The notes under the pieces were generated by a model. It was given only the letters and a program-made list of their open reading frames with translations, ran no database searches and had not been told where the DNA came from. DNA of 29,201 nucleotides. Origin: DATNIC01 sp035604635. GTDB lineage: Bacteria; Vulcanimicrobiota; Vulcanimicrobiia; Vulcanimicrobiales; Vulcanimicrobiaceae. The translations under genes and the position numbers were made by a program. Where the stretch lies: assembly GCA_035604635.1 (NCBI GenBank), contig DATNIC010000040.1, forward strand, positions 1 to 29,201. Reading direction: 5' to 3'. Positions 1 to 7,270 of this stretch are shown here, in pieces (position 1 is the stretch's first letter; each line of letters starts with the position of its first letter).

Positions 1-682
1 ACGGCCCCAGGAAGTTTCCCTCATCCCCTAGCTCGTAGGCGACGTCCATCCGGGGCAAGATCTCGCAGATCCCGCCGCCGACGTGCGCGCAGATCAACTT
101 GAGTTCGGGCAGTTCCTCGAAGACGCCGCGCACGATCATCCTCGCGATCGCGAGGCTCTCGTCCATAGGCCGGCCGACGCTCGAGATCAGACGATACATG
201 TTCATGCACTCTTCGCCGAAACTCGAGTGGGGAGCGTGGATCATCACCGGGACGTCGAGGTGGACGGCCAGTTGAAAGAATTCGCGCCCCGCGTCTTCGT
301 CGGGGTAATGACCGTTGTGGCTGGAGTTGATGAAGCAGCCCCGCAACCCGTAGTCCTTGATCGCTCGTTCGAACTCAGCGTTGAACGGATCCCCGCCGCC
401 GGGGAACGAGAAGCCGAAAGCGACGATGCGATCGGAATGCGTCCGCTGGATTTCCGCTGCGTACTCGTGCCAGCGCTTGATCATGTCGAGCGCCTCGGCG
501 TCGCTCATCCCCTTGATGTAGTGATGCGTGTTGGTGACGACGCAAAAATCGATCCCGTTCTCTTCGTGAATCTCGAGCAGACGGTCGATGCGCATCGGAC
601 TATCGCCCTTGGGCCACCACTTCGCCTTTGCAATGAGCTCCGGCGGAATGCAATGAGTGTGCATATCGACGATTTTCGGCAT
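1..682 (-). CDS. amidohydrolase (Amidohydro_2 family), 3' end cut by window edge
   Basis: The reverse strand reads open from an ATG at 682 to the window edge, giving 227 residues without a stop. The N-terminus MPKIVDMHTHC carries the H-x-H metal pair (His8, His10) of the metal-dependent TIM-barrel hydrolases. Later MIHAPHSS and ICAHVGGGICEILPRMD match the third-strand and fourth-strand histidine motifs of the Amidohydro_2 / ACMSD-like (aminocarboxymuconate-semialdehyde decarboxylase) family. Members hydrolyse or decarboxylate small cyclic or aromatic carboxylates in the cytoplasm; the substrate cannot be told here. The gene is divergent from the solute-binding protein at 724, with 41 bases between the two starts. 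The C-terminal catalytic Asp lies outside the window. Confidence 0.85.
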   Translation of the reverse strand, partial: MPKIVDMHTHCIPPELIAKAKWWPKGDSPMRIDRLLEIHEENGIDFCVVTNTHHYIKGMSDAEALDMIKRWHEYAAEIQRTHSDRIVAFGFSFPGGGDPFNAEFERAIKDYGLRGCFINSSHNGHYPDEDAGREFFQLAVHLDVPVMIHAPHSSFGEECMNMYRLISSVGRPMDESLAIARMIVRGVFEELPELKLICAHVGGGICEILPRMDVAYELGDEGNFLGP

Positions 683-723
683 AGAAAGGGCTTCCGCGCA
701 GTCAAACGAAGCGCCTTGCACGT

Positions 724-1662
724 ATGCATCGATGCAACCGCGCGGCTTGGCTGGCTTCGAGCGCGGCGTCGCTCGGCGTCCTCGCCGTGCGCGGCGTTGC
801 GAGCGCGCAGTTTGGCCCGCCCATCAACGTCGGCGCCGGCCTGATCGAGTCGCACGCCGAGGGCTATTACGCCTCCGAGATGGGCTTCTTCAAACAGCGA
901 GGCTTGAACGTCCAACTGCACACGTTACGCAATGGTGCCGCGATCGCCGCCGCTGTCACGGGCGGCGATCTTCAGATCGGTTGTTCGACCGTGTTGCAGC
1001 TGGCCCAAGCGCACGCGCGCGGCATTCCTTACGTCATCATCGTCCCCGGAGGGGTCCACGACGGACGGTTCGTCCACACTGCGAGCATCGTCGTCGCAGC
1101 CGACTCGTCGATCGCAAGCGCCAAGGAACTCAGCGGGAAGATCGTCGCGGCCAGCACGCTCAACGGCCTCGATCAGCTTTCGACGTCGGCCCTGATCGAT
1201 CAGAGCGGCGGCGACTCATCGACGACGAAGTTCGTCGAAATTCCGCCGAGCGCGATGGTCGAAGCGCTCGCGCAGGGGCGCGTCGTCGCGGCGAGCCTGG
1301 AAGAGCCCGAGCTTTCGGCGGCCGGGAATCGCGTGCGCCGTGTCGGCGACGGCCTCGATGCGATCGCAAAGGTTTTCGTCACCACGGCCTGGTTCACGAC
1401 CAACGACTGGCTTGCGAAAAACAAGGACACCGCCCGCCGCTTCTCCGACGCGATTTTCGCCGCCGGAACGTGGGCGATGGCCAACCCCGAGAAAGCCGCG
1501 ACGGTCCTGGCGAAGTATCTGAGCTTCAAAGAGCCGCGCTCGATTCAGCCCTTCGCGACCAAACGCGATTTCGGCGCGATGACCGCCTTGATGACGACTG
1601 CCGCCAAGTACAGGTTCATAGCTGCGGTCAGCCCGACCGACCTGATTTGGGACGGTAAGTAG
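724..1662 (+). CDS. NMT1/TauA-type ABC transporter substrate-binding protein
   Basis: 312 residues, probably periplasmic. The first 28 residues look like a Sec signal peptide: Arg near the start, the hydrophobic run SSAASLGVLAV, then GVASAQ as cleavage region. The mature part begins PINVGAGLIESHAEGYYASEMGFFKQRGLNVQ. The 'YYASEMGFFKQRGLNV' pattern is typical of NMT1/SsuA/TauA solute-binding proteins for nitrate, taurine/sulfonates or pyrimidine precursors. 'ITGG-LQIG'-like and 'A-NPEKA' stretches are also present. No permease or ATPase is in the window, so the partner transporter is distant or this is an orphan receptor. ATG 724 is chosen; no strong ribosome binding site is seen. The stop codon abuts the stop of the convergent gene at 1663. 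Confidence 0.85.
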   Translation: MHRCNRAAWLASSAASLGVLAVRGVASAQFGPPINVGAGLIESHAEGYYASEMGFFKQRGLNVQLHTLRNGAAIAAAVTGGDLQIGCSTVLQLAQAHARGIPYVIIVPGGVHDGRFVHTASIVVAADSSIASAKELSGKIVAASTLNGLDQLSTSALIDQSGGDSSTTKFVEIPPSAMVEALAQGRVVAASLEEPELSAAGNRVRRVGDGLDAIAKVFVTTAWFTTNDWLAKNKDTARRFSDAIFAAGTWAMANPEKAATVLAKYLSFKEPRSIQPFATKRDFGAMTALMTTAAKYRFIAAVSPTDLIWDGK

Positions 1663-1965
1663 CTAGCGCCCGCGCAGCGTGTGAACGAAGCCGGTGATCG
1701 CGAGGAGGGTCGCCCGAATCCGCGCGATCGCCCACATAGCGCGCAACGCGAGCGCCTGCAGTTCCAACAGCGCGTTGCTCAATCGATCGAGGTCGGCCTC
1801 GGCTTTGGGGATTGCCGTGAACATCGGCAAGTCGGCGATCTTTTCGACGCGGCTTTTCAGCGCTAGCGCTCGCCGCACCAGGCCGACGGCCTCCCCGATG
1901 AGGAGGCCATACGTGAGGACGCAAACGCCGATCAGCAGCCAGTCGAGGGCCGCCTGCAGAGCCAT
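1663..1965 (-). CDS. small single-pass membrane protein of unknown function
   Basis: 100 residues starting MALQAALDWLLIGVCVLTYG. One membrane helix is predicted by eye at residues 5-28, followed by a charged helical segment and a second amphipathic stretch (residues 75-95). The shape resembles the N-anchored, coiled-coil DUF948-type proteins, but I cannot assign a family. Its ATG lies one base after the stop codon of the FmdB-like gene upstream, so it is almost certainly co-translated with that gene from the promoter near 2372-2401. A reading frame extending upstream to 2145 exists but would run antiparallel to nothing and overlap the low-complexity tail of the upstream gene, so the shorter start is preferred. 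Confidence 0.6.
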   Translation of the reverse strand: MALQAALDWLLIGVCVLTYGLLIGEAVGLVRRALALKSRVEKIADLPMFTAIPKAEADLDRLSNALLELQALALRAMWAIARIRATLLAITGFVHTLRGR

Positions 1966-1966
1966 G

Positions 1967-2338
1967 TTAGGCCGCGGCTTCGCCCTTCTTCGTTTCAGGC
2001 TTCGATTCGGATTTTGTTTCAGACTTCGATTCGGATTTTGTTTCGGATTTCGTTTCGGATTTTGTTTCCGATTTCGTTTCGGACGTCGACGATTCGGTCT
2101 TGCTCTCCGACGAGGCCGACTCGGCCTTCTTCTCTGCGCTCGCACCGGATGAGGCGCTCGACTTACGTGAATCGTTCACGTAAAATCCCGAGCCTTTGAA
2201 GACGATGCCGGTGGCGCTGAACCTCCGCTTGAGCTCGCCCCCGCAATGCTCGCACTTGTCCGTCATCGACTCGTCGAAGCCGTGGCGCTTGTCGACCGCC
2301 TGACCGCAGCCGGCGCACTGGTACTCGTAAAGCGGCAA
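1967..2338 (-). CDS. FmdB-family zinc ribbon protein with KSET-repeat tail (TTG start)
   Basis: 123 residues. The N-terminal ~50 residues are a classic FmdB regulatory zinc ribbon: PLYEYQCAGCG ... CEHCGGELKRRF, with four cysteines in two CxxC pairs, then GSGFYVND. The family is thought to be regulatory or RNA/protein-binding; its true role is unclear. TTG at 2338 is chosen because family members start MPLYEYQC, AGGAG lies ten bases upstream (2349-2353), and a longer frame to 2401 would run through the promoter. The last ~75 residues are low-complexity Ser/Glu/Lys/Thr with eight near-perfect tetrapeptides (SETK/SESK/PETK), then an Ala-rich end. The tail is unlike the compact family and probably disordered. 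One base separates it from the next gene. Confidence 0.85.
   Translation of the reverse strand: MPLYEYQCAGCGQAVDKRHGFDESMTDKCEHCGGELKRRFSATGIVFKGSGFYVNDSRKSSASSGASAEKKAESASSESKTESSTSETKSETKSETKSETKSESKSETKSESKPETKKGEAAA
1988..2083 (-). repeat. degenerate 12-bp tandem repeat encoding SETK/SESK tetrapeptides
   Basis: Eight consecutive 12-base units inside the FmdB-like gene, encoding (SETK)4-SESK-SETK-SESK-PETK. Units differ mostly at synonymous or Thr/Ser-swapping positions, so the array looks like an old slippage expansion held by amino-acid selection. Confidence 0.8.
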
Positions 2339-2348
2339 GTCTCTCTTA

Positions 2349-2353
2349 CTCCT
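2349..2353 (-). promoter_or_regulatory. ribosome binding site for the TTG start of the FmdB-like gene
   Basis: AGGAG on the minus strand, ten bases upstream of TTG 2338. It supports the non-ATG start that gives the family-standard N-terminus. Confidence 0.6.
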
Positions 2354-2371
2354 GGTTGCTAGACCGGGGTC

Positions 2372-2401
2372 AGTATACCCGATTTTAGCACTTGACGTCA
2401 A
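2372..2401 (-). promoter_or_regulatory. sigma-70-type promoter for the FmdB-like / membrane protein pair
   Basis: On the minus strand TTGACG (2396-2401) is followed after an 18-base spacer by TATACT (2372-2377). Both boxes are close to consensus. Transcription would begin near 2365, leaving a leader of about 27 bases that contains the AGGAG site. The -35 box is part of a perfect 10-base palindrome, TTGACGTCAA (2392-2401). Confidence 0.7.
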
Positions 2402-2416
2402 CGACTGCTAACGGAG

Positions 2417-2914
2417 CTAAAAGTCCTCGAGAACCGCTTCCGGGCCCTTGTCGTATTCGACGAGGCCCTTGAAGTGGATCAGCGAGTCGTCAAGCGCCGT
2501 CTCGAGCCTGCGCCGCACCGTCAAGCGGTCGACGATCGCGCCGACGACGCCTCCATAGGTCGGGTAATCGATCCGGACGACCACTTTCGAGCGATCGCTC
2601 TTGCGCTCGACTCGCATGTCGATCCGGCGGCGGACCGAGTACCAACCGACAAGCGAAACGATGTGCCCATCGATGAACTGATCGACTTCGAAGAGTTCCT
2701 CTTCCTCACCGGGGATCGCCGAACGAATCGCGACTTCGCTCCCGAGCCCGAGCGAAAGGCGCGGGTCGATGCGGCGGGCGCTGCGCAGAAACGACAGCCA
2801 AACGGGCCATTTCTCGACTTCGCAGATCAGTTGGAACGCCGCGGACGGTACGGCCGCGAGATCTTGGGCACTGTAGAGCCCGCTTGCAGCCGGCCGCCCC
2901 ACAGGGAGGGCCAT
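2417..2914 (-). CDS. SRPBCC-fold protein (polyketide cyclase/START-like)
   Basis: 165 residues from ATG 2914; a GTG at 2962 would add 16 residues. After a short leader comes a pattern typical of the SRPBCC helix-grip fold: an early strand, 'VPSAAFQLICEVEKWPVWLSFL' (the helix with the 'W-P-W' signature of coenzyme Q-binding/cyclase-like members), central beta strands with conserved charged residues, and a long C-terminal helix 'VDRLTVRRRLETALDDSLIHFKGLVE'. Such proteins bind hydrophobic ligands; COQ10-binding and RatA-like members belong here. I cannot name a ligand. It lies in the same direction as the M20 gene (76-base gap) and the FmdB-like gene (78-base gap, holding a promoter). Confidence 0.7.
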   Translation of the reverse strand: MALPVGRPAASGLYSAQDLAAVPSAAFQLICEVEKWPVWLSFLRSARRIDPRLSLGLGSEVAIRSAIPGEEEELFEVDQFIDGHIVSLVGWYSVRRRIDMRVERKSDRSKVVVRIDYPTYGGVVGAIVDRLTVRRRLETALDDSLIHFKGLVEYDKGPEAVLEDF

Positions 2915-2990
2915 GGACGAGAATGCTTCGTCCTCCCACCTCGATGTCCTCCACAAGGACACAACCGGTAGTGGTGCAGACTGTGGATAT

Positions 2991-4208
2991 CTACAAGCGA
3001 TTGTGCTCTGGGCGTGCGACCGAGATCTGGCCGGAGGTGATCGTCCGGGCGAATTCGACCAGCGCCGTGATCCCGGTCGGAAACGCCGCCTCGTCGAGCT
3101 TGAACTGCGGGCTGTGCACGTAGTGGACCGCTCCGATCGCCTCGTTGTGCACGCCGAGGCGGATCAGCAGACCCGGGACGCGTTCGGCAAAGTAGGCGAA
3201 GTCTTCGGCCCCCATCGTCGGCGCGGGCCGCACGATCGGAATCTCCGTGTGTTCCATCATGTAGGCACTGAACTCCGTCGCAAGCTGTGCGTCGTTCACG
3301 ACGGCCGGATAGCTGTAGACGACCATGATCTCGGCCTTGCAGTTGTAGGCGGCAGCGACGCCGCCCACGATGCGGCGGACGCGCGCCTCGACACCTTTGC
3401 GCACCTCGGGATCGAACGTGCGGATCGTACCGCTCATCGCGACCTTGTCGGCAATCACGTTGTTGCGATAGCCGCCTTCGATCGTCCCGACCGTCACGAC
3501 GATGCTCCCGAGCGGATCGATCTCGCGCGACGCGATATTCTGCAGCGCCAAAATCACGGCGCCCGCGCAAGGGATCGCATCAACTGCGCGATGCGGCGCC
3601 GCGCCGTGTCCGCTGACCCCCACAATCGTGATGTAAAGCTCGTCGGCGGCCGCGTTGACCGGACCGGGCGCGATCCCAAGCGTCCCCGTCTCGTAACGCT
3701 GATCGACGTGCAGCATCGCGACCGCATCGACGCGCGGATCGTCGAGCGCGCCCTCTTCGATCATCGGCAGCGCGCCGCCGGGGCCTTCTTCCGCCGGCTG
3801 AAAGAGCAAGACGACTTTCCCCGCAAGCGTATTGCGTGTCGCGGTCAATTCGCGCGCCGCACCGAGCAGCATCGCCGTGTGCGCATCGTGACCGCAAGCG
3901 TGCATCATCCCGGGGATTTCCGAGCTGAACGGCTCGCCCGACTGCTCCGTGATCGGGAGCGCATCCATGTCCGCCCGCAGCGCCGCAACTTTACCCGGCT
4001 TCTTCCCCTCGATGACGCCGATGACGCCCGTCTTGGCGACGCGCCGATGCGGGATCCCCATCTCGTCGAGCTCACGCTCGACCAACGCCGCCGTTTTCTC
4101 TTCTTCGAAACCCGCTTCGGGGAAACGGTGGATCTGGCGACGCACGGCGACCGTGCGCGCAATGGTATCCGAAGGGACATCAACAGCGGCCATCCCCGCT
4201 CGTTTCAC
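2991..4208 (-). CDS. M20 family amidohydrolase (N-acyl-amino acid / hippurate hydrolase type)
   Basis: 405 residues from GTG 4208; ATG 4193 is an equally possible start. It is a cytoplasmic dinuclear-metal hydrolase that removes an acyl group from N-acyl amino acids. Motifs in order: RRQIHRFPEAGFEE at the N-terminus; ALRADMDALPI (metal Asp region); MMHACGHDAHTAMLLG (metal Cys/His cluster); LFQPAEEGPGGA (Glu-Glu, catalytic base and ligand); VSGHGAAPHRAVDAI in the dimerisation lid; and YVHSPQFKLDE with the final metal His. Length and motif set are normal for the IAL/AbgB-like branch. It follows pilQ by 19 bases and is probably transcribed with it, though no functional link to pili is known. Confidence 0.92.
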   Translation of the reverse strand: MKRAGMAAVDVPSDTIARTVAVRRQIHRFPEAGFEEEKTAALVERELDEMGIPHRRVAKTGVIGVIEGKKPGKVAALRADMDALPITEQSGEPFSSEIPGMMHACGHDAHTAMLLGAARELTATRNTLAGKVVLLFQPAEEGPGGALPMIEEGALDDPRVDAVAMLHVDQRYETGTLGIAPGPVNAAADELYITIVGVSGHGAAPHRAVDAIPCAGAVILALQNIASREIDPLGSIVVTVGTIEGGYRNNVIADKVAMSGTIRTFDPEVRKGVEARVRRIVGGVAAAYNCKAEIMVVYSYPAVVNDAQLATEFSAYMMEHTEIPIVRPAPTMGAEDFAYFAERVPGLLIRLGVHNEAIGAVHYVHSPQFKLDEAAFPTGITALVEFARTITSGQISVARPEHNRL

Positions 4209-4227
4209 TCGCTCGGGCGCTTTGCCT

Positions 4228-5616
4228 TCACGGGAGGGCCGCGTCCGCTGCGGACTTCACGATGTGCGGCGTGATCAGAAAGACGATCTCGTCTCTCGTA
4301 CGGCTCGCTTGCCGGTTTCGAAAGACGCCGCCGATGATCGGGATATCGCCTAACCACGGTATCTTCGTGATCGTTTGATTCCTGATATCGCTGAGCAGTC
4401 CGGCTAAGACGATCGTCTCGCCGTCGTCGACCCGCAGCGTTGCATCGACCTTTCGGTTACCGATGACGGGGAAGCCGTTCGAGAACGAGACGATCTGCGA
4501 GTACTCGGGATGAAGCTCCGCCGTAATCGATCCTCCCGCTCCGATCGTCGGCGTCAACTTGAGTTTAACCCCGATGTCCGTAAACTGCACTTGTTGCGTC
4601 CCTGTGCGCGCATCAAAATAGACGATCGGAAAAGTCTCACCGACCAGCAGGGACGCTTCGTGGTTGTTGATCGTCACGAGCCGCGGCGTCGCAAGGATCG
4701 AGGCCGAGCCCTTCTGGACCAAGAGGTTGAGGGTCGCGTTCACCGTGATCGTGCGGCTGACGAATGTAAGGACCGTCGAACCGACCGTAGTGCCGCCCTT
4801 GAAATCGACTCCACCGAAGATAAGTCCGACATCGCTCGTATCGTCCGTCGGCGTCACGTCCGCGACTCGAACTTCGAACATGACTTGCTGTCCCGGAACG
4901 TCGATTGCCGCAACCAGCGCAGAGACCGCCGATTCGATCTCTTCGTTGCCGGTGATGATGACGGCGTTTTGGCGGTCGTCGGCGACGAGATTTGCGTCTG
5001 GAAAGCTCGCCTTGATCGTCTTGATGGCGTCCGACGGCTTGAGGTAGTGCAGGGGCAGGGCGACGCTTTTCACCAAGCCGGACGACTCGGCACCGTACCC
5101 CGGCGCATCCAGCGCGCTCACCAGGCTCCGCGCCCGCGCGATCGTCGCGGCACCTGCGGTCACGACGATCGTCGCCGTCCGCTTGTCCGGGACGACGACG
5201 GTCCCGGCCGGCAACGCGTCGATGAGTTGTTTCCCGACGTCGTCCGCCTTGGCGCGGTGCAGCGGCAGAACCACGATCGACGTCGAACCCGCGTCGACAC
5301 CGAATCGGCGATTCATCGCGGCAGACGAACCGATCAACACGATGCTGCCCTCGCGATGGATCTGTAGATCGAACGCTTGCGCGAGTGTCCGCAACGCTTC
5401 ATCGAACGACACGTCACGCAAGCGGAACGTGACGTGATCGTGTTTGATCGAGATGTCAGGGACGAGATTCACTTCCCCGCTTGCTCCCAGCAACCGGATG
5501 ACGTCGTAGATATCCGTGTCGTGGACGTCGATCGAGAACATCTTTCCCTGGCTGAGGCCGGGCCGCGCGAAGGTCAGCACGAGGAGAGTGGCCACGACGA
5601 CAGCTCTTTTGATCAC
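4228..5616 (-). CDS. pilQ: type IV pilus secretin PilQ
   Basis: 462 residues from GTG 5616, chosen because it puts a signal peptide (IKRAVVVATLLVLTFARPGLSQG) at the N-terminus and lies 10 bases after the upstream stop. It is the outer-membrane ring through which the pilus leaves the cell. Domains in order: an STN/N0-like domain (FSIDVHDTDIYDVIRLLGA ... VSFDEALRTLAQAF), two secretin short N-domains (VVLPLHRAKADDV ... and VALPLHYLKPSDAI ...), then the C-terminal secretin channel with ATPRLVTINNHEASLLVGE, VGVKLKLTPTI-like sequence, VDDGETIVLAGLL, IPWLGDIPIIGGVFRNR and the terminal DEIVFLITPHIV. It is short for PilQ and has no AMIN (peptidoglycan-binding) domain that I can see. It is the last gene of the M-N-O-P-Q string. 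Confidence 0.93.
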   Translation of the reverse strand: MIKRAVVVATLLVLTFARPGLSQGKMFSIDVHDTDIYDVIRLLGASGEVNLVPDISIKHDHVTFRLRDVSFDEALRTLAQAFDLQIHREGSIVLIGSSAAMNRRFGVDAGSTSIVVLPLHRAKADDVGKQLIDALPAGTVVVPDKRTATIVVTAGAATIARARSLVSALDAPGYGAESSGLVKSVALPLHYLKPSDAIKTIKASFPDANLVADDRQNAVIITGNEEIESAVSALVAAIDVPGQQVMFEVRVADVTPTDDTSDVGLIFGGVDFKGGTTVGSTVLTFVSRTITVNATLNLLVQKGSASILATPRLVTINNHEASLLVGETFPIVYFDARTGTQQVQFTDIGVKLKLTPTIGAGGSITAELHPEYSQIVSFSNGFPVIGNRKVDATLRVDDGETIVLAGLLSDIRNQTITKIPWLGDIPIIGGVFRNRQASRTRDEIVFLITPHIVKSAADAALP

Positions 5617-5626
5617 GCGGAGGCGC

Positions 5627-6127
5627 CTATTGCCCGAGCGCAAGCCGGATGTTCCCGGCCAAAAGAATGCCTGCCATATCGATCGCCTCGACGCGCTTCC
5701 CGTCGAGCTCGTCACCCGGCCTCACAAGGACGCTTTGCCCTCCCAAGTCGACGATCGCGAAAGGGCGGTTCCCGACGACGACGGCGCGCACCACGATTTG
5801 CGGCGCATCTCTCCTCGACGGCGCGACATCGGCTGCGCGATTTGGAGGCAAGACCGGGACCCCCGATATCGGGGCGAACGGCCCGCCGCCGGCGCGGGGT
5901 TGCGCGATCGTGCGCTCCGCGCCGGTATCGGCGACAAACGGGTTGCGGATGATCGCAACTGCGGCGGGACGGACGGGGACGGGACTCCGTGCGGAGCGCA
6001 GCGTGCTTTCGAGATGCCCCGTGAACGCGACCGCGGCCGCATTGCGCGGAGCGACGGTGCCGCCAAAGACGCAGAGCACGCACCCGGTCGCAACGATCAG
6101 CGCGCGTTCACGTCGCCGCAGCTGCAT
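5627..6127 (-). CDS. PilP/GspC-like type IV pilus assembly protein
   Basis: 166 residues. A short hydrophobic segment follows a basic start (MQLRRRERALIVATGCVLCVFGG), which could be a membrane anchor; Cys16 or Cys19 could be a lipid site, but the lipobox is poor. After a Pro/Arg-rich linker with 'RNPFV', the last ~70 residues have the small beta-rich pattern of PilP and GspC HR domains: VVVGNRPFAIVDLGGQSVLVRPGDELDG-type, then VEAIDMAGILLAGNIRLAL. PilP links the inner-membrane PilM-N-O complex to the secretin. Position between pilO (20-base overlap) and pilQ supports the call more than the sequence alone does. Confidence 0.75.
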   Translation of the reverse strand: MQLRRRERALIVATGCVLCVFGGTVAPRNAAAVAFTGHLESTLRSARSPVPVRPAAVAIIRNPFVADTGAERTIAQPRAGGGPFAPISGVPVLPPNRAADVAPSRRDAPQIVVRAVVVGNRPFAIVDLGGQSVLVRPGDELDGKRVEAIDMAGILLAGNIRLALGQ

Positions 6128-6728
6128 GGCCCTCGGATAATGTAACCCGCAAATAAAACACGGTAAGCTTCAGCTGGACCGACAGGACCGGAGAACGTTC
6201 ATCTTGCTGACCCTTTGCCCGGTCGATTGAGCTCTGCTGGATTTTCATCAGCACCCGGGAATGCGACAGGTCGGCGATTGTCTGCAAGACGTCGCCATAG
6301 CGACCTTGCAGAACGACGTCGACCGACGTGGATTCAAATGGATCGGACGGGGCCGAGACTGAACTCGCCGGCCGCGCTCCGGCGCCGCCGGCGGCGAGCT
6401 GATTCTGCACGGAGAGCAGACGGACGCGGCGCGATGCGGCGAGAGATTCCACGTCGCGCAAGAACTCCGCGATGACGCCGGCCCGATCGGTTCCGAGATT
6501 CACACCGTCAAGCTCGCCGCTGATTTCACGCTGAATCCGATTGAGCCGATCCACGTCTTTGACGGTTTGCTCGTCGGCCAGGACGCGAGCCAGCAGCGCA
6601 TCCGATTGCGCATCGAGCTCGGTAAGACGCGCTTCGCTCGGCCCGACGACCGCGAAATAGCCCATGCCGGCAATCGCGAACGTTCCCAACCAGCAGACTT
6701 TGGCACTGACCTCGGCGACCGAATTCAT
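6108..6728 (-). CDS. pilO: type IV pilus inner-membrane alignment protein PilO
   Basis: 206 residues. One N-terminal membrane helix (about residues 9-28, AKVCWLGTFAIAGMGYFAVV) is followed by a coiled-coil stretch (EARLTELDAQSDALLARVLADEQTVKDVDRL) and a ferredoxin-like C-terminal domain with 'VDVVLQGRYGDVLQTIADLSHSRVLMKIQQ', the standard PilO core pattern. It dimerises with PilN in the periplasm and positions the secretin. Its ATG overlaps the pilN stop (ATGA, 6725-6728), so the two are translationally coupled. Confidence 0.88.
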   Translation of the reverse strand: MNSVAEVSAKVCWLGTFAIAGMGYFAVVGPSEARLTELDAQSDALLARVLADEQTVKDVDRLNRIQREISGELDGVNLGTDRAGVIAEFLRDVESLAASRRVRLLSVQNQLAAGGAGARPASSVSAPSDPFESTSVDVVLQGRYGDVLQTIADLSHSRVLMKIQQSSIDRAKGQQDERSPVLSVQLKLTVFYLRVTLSEGHAAAAT

Positions 6729-7270
6729 CGCCGGCCCAAGCGCAGCTCGTACAAGATCAGCCTTTCGCGTTCGCTTCCTTGTGCCGATACGAGCGTGGTT
6801 GAGGCAATGCGCGGGACGCGTTCGAGCGCGAGCATCGCGCTACCGACGTCCGAGACGTTGCGGGCTCCGCCGGTAATCGCCCAGCCGCCCTCGGTATCGC
6901 GAATCGCGGTCAGCCAAACGTGCAGCGGCAACGAGTTCCCGATCGATGCGAGCTCTTCCGCCCGCTCGGCGCCCGATCGACGAACCGCGCGGACATACTC
7001 GTCAATCCTCTCCAGCCGAGCGATATCGGTTGAGAGCGCCTGCACGCTCCTGCGCGCCGTCGCAATCGCGGCTTCGCGGCCTCGAATCGTCTCAACCCGA
7101 ACATCGGCTGCGTGCAGACGCCAATCTTCGACGCCACGAGCCGTACCGAGGAGCACGAAAGCGAATGCGACGGCGGCGATCGGCCTTCGCAGCCGCGCCT
7201 CGCGCAAACTGCCGAGGTACCGCGCGATCCGCGCCGTGTGGTCCGGCGCGAGATAATTAAAACGGATCAC
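6725..7270 (-). CDS. pilN: type IV pilus assembly protein PilN
   Basis: 181 residues from GTG 7270, which overlaps the pilM stop as GTGA; an upstream in-frame start at 7309 would extend into pilM. The N-terminus MIRFNYL is the short cytoplasmic peptide that in other PilN proteins (INLLP-like) inserts into PilM. One membrane helix follows (IAAVAFAFVLLGTARGV), then a coiled coil and a periplasmic domain with 'LPLHVWLTAIRDTEGGWAITGGARNVSDVGSAMLALE', the usual PilN fold signature. The INLLP motif is degenerate (IRFNYL), which is worth noting. Confidence 0.87.
   Translation of the reverse strand: MIRFNYLAPDHTARIARYLGSLREARLRRPIAAVAFAFVLLGTARGVEDWRLHAADVRVETIRGREAAIATARRSVQALSTDIARLERIDEYVRAVRRSGAERAEELASIGNSLPLHVWLTAIRDTEGGWAITGGARNVSDVGSAMLALERVPRIASTTLVSAQGSERERLILYELRLGRR

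Noticed and set aside
83..844. Open frame of 253 codons on the plus strand
   Set aside because: It is the antisense shadow of the amidohydrolase, whose HxH, MIHAPH and ICAH motifs are on the minus strand. The plus-strand product has no domain and is rich in Arg and His as expected of a shadow in GC-rich DNA.
2915..2990. Small hairpins between the M20 and SRPBCC genes
   Set aside because: Arms of four to five bases (for example GACGA/TCGTC) without a T-run; neither a convincing terminator nor a recognisable RNA element.
2913..4274. Open frame of 453 codons on the plus strand
   Set aside because: It is antisense to the M20 hydrolase, which has every family motif; the plus-strand product looks like Asp/Arg-rich noise.
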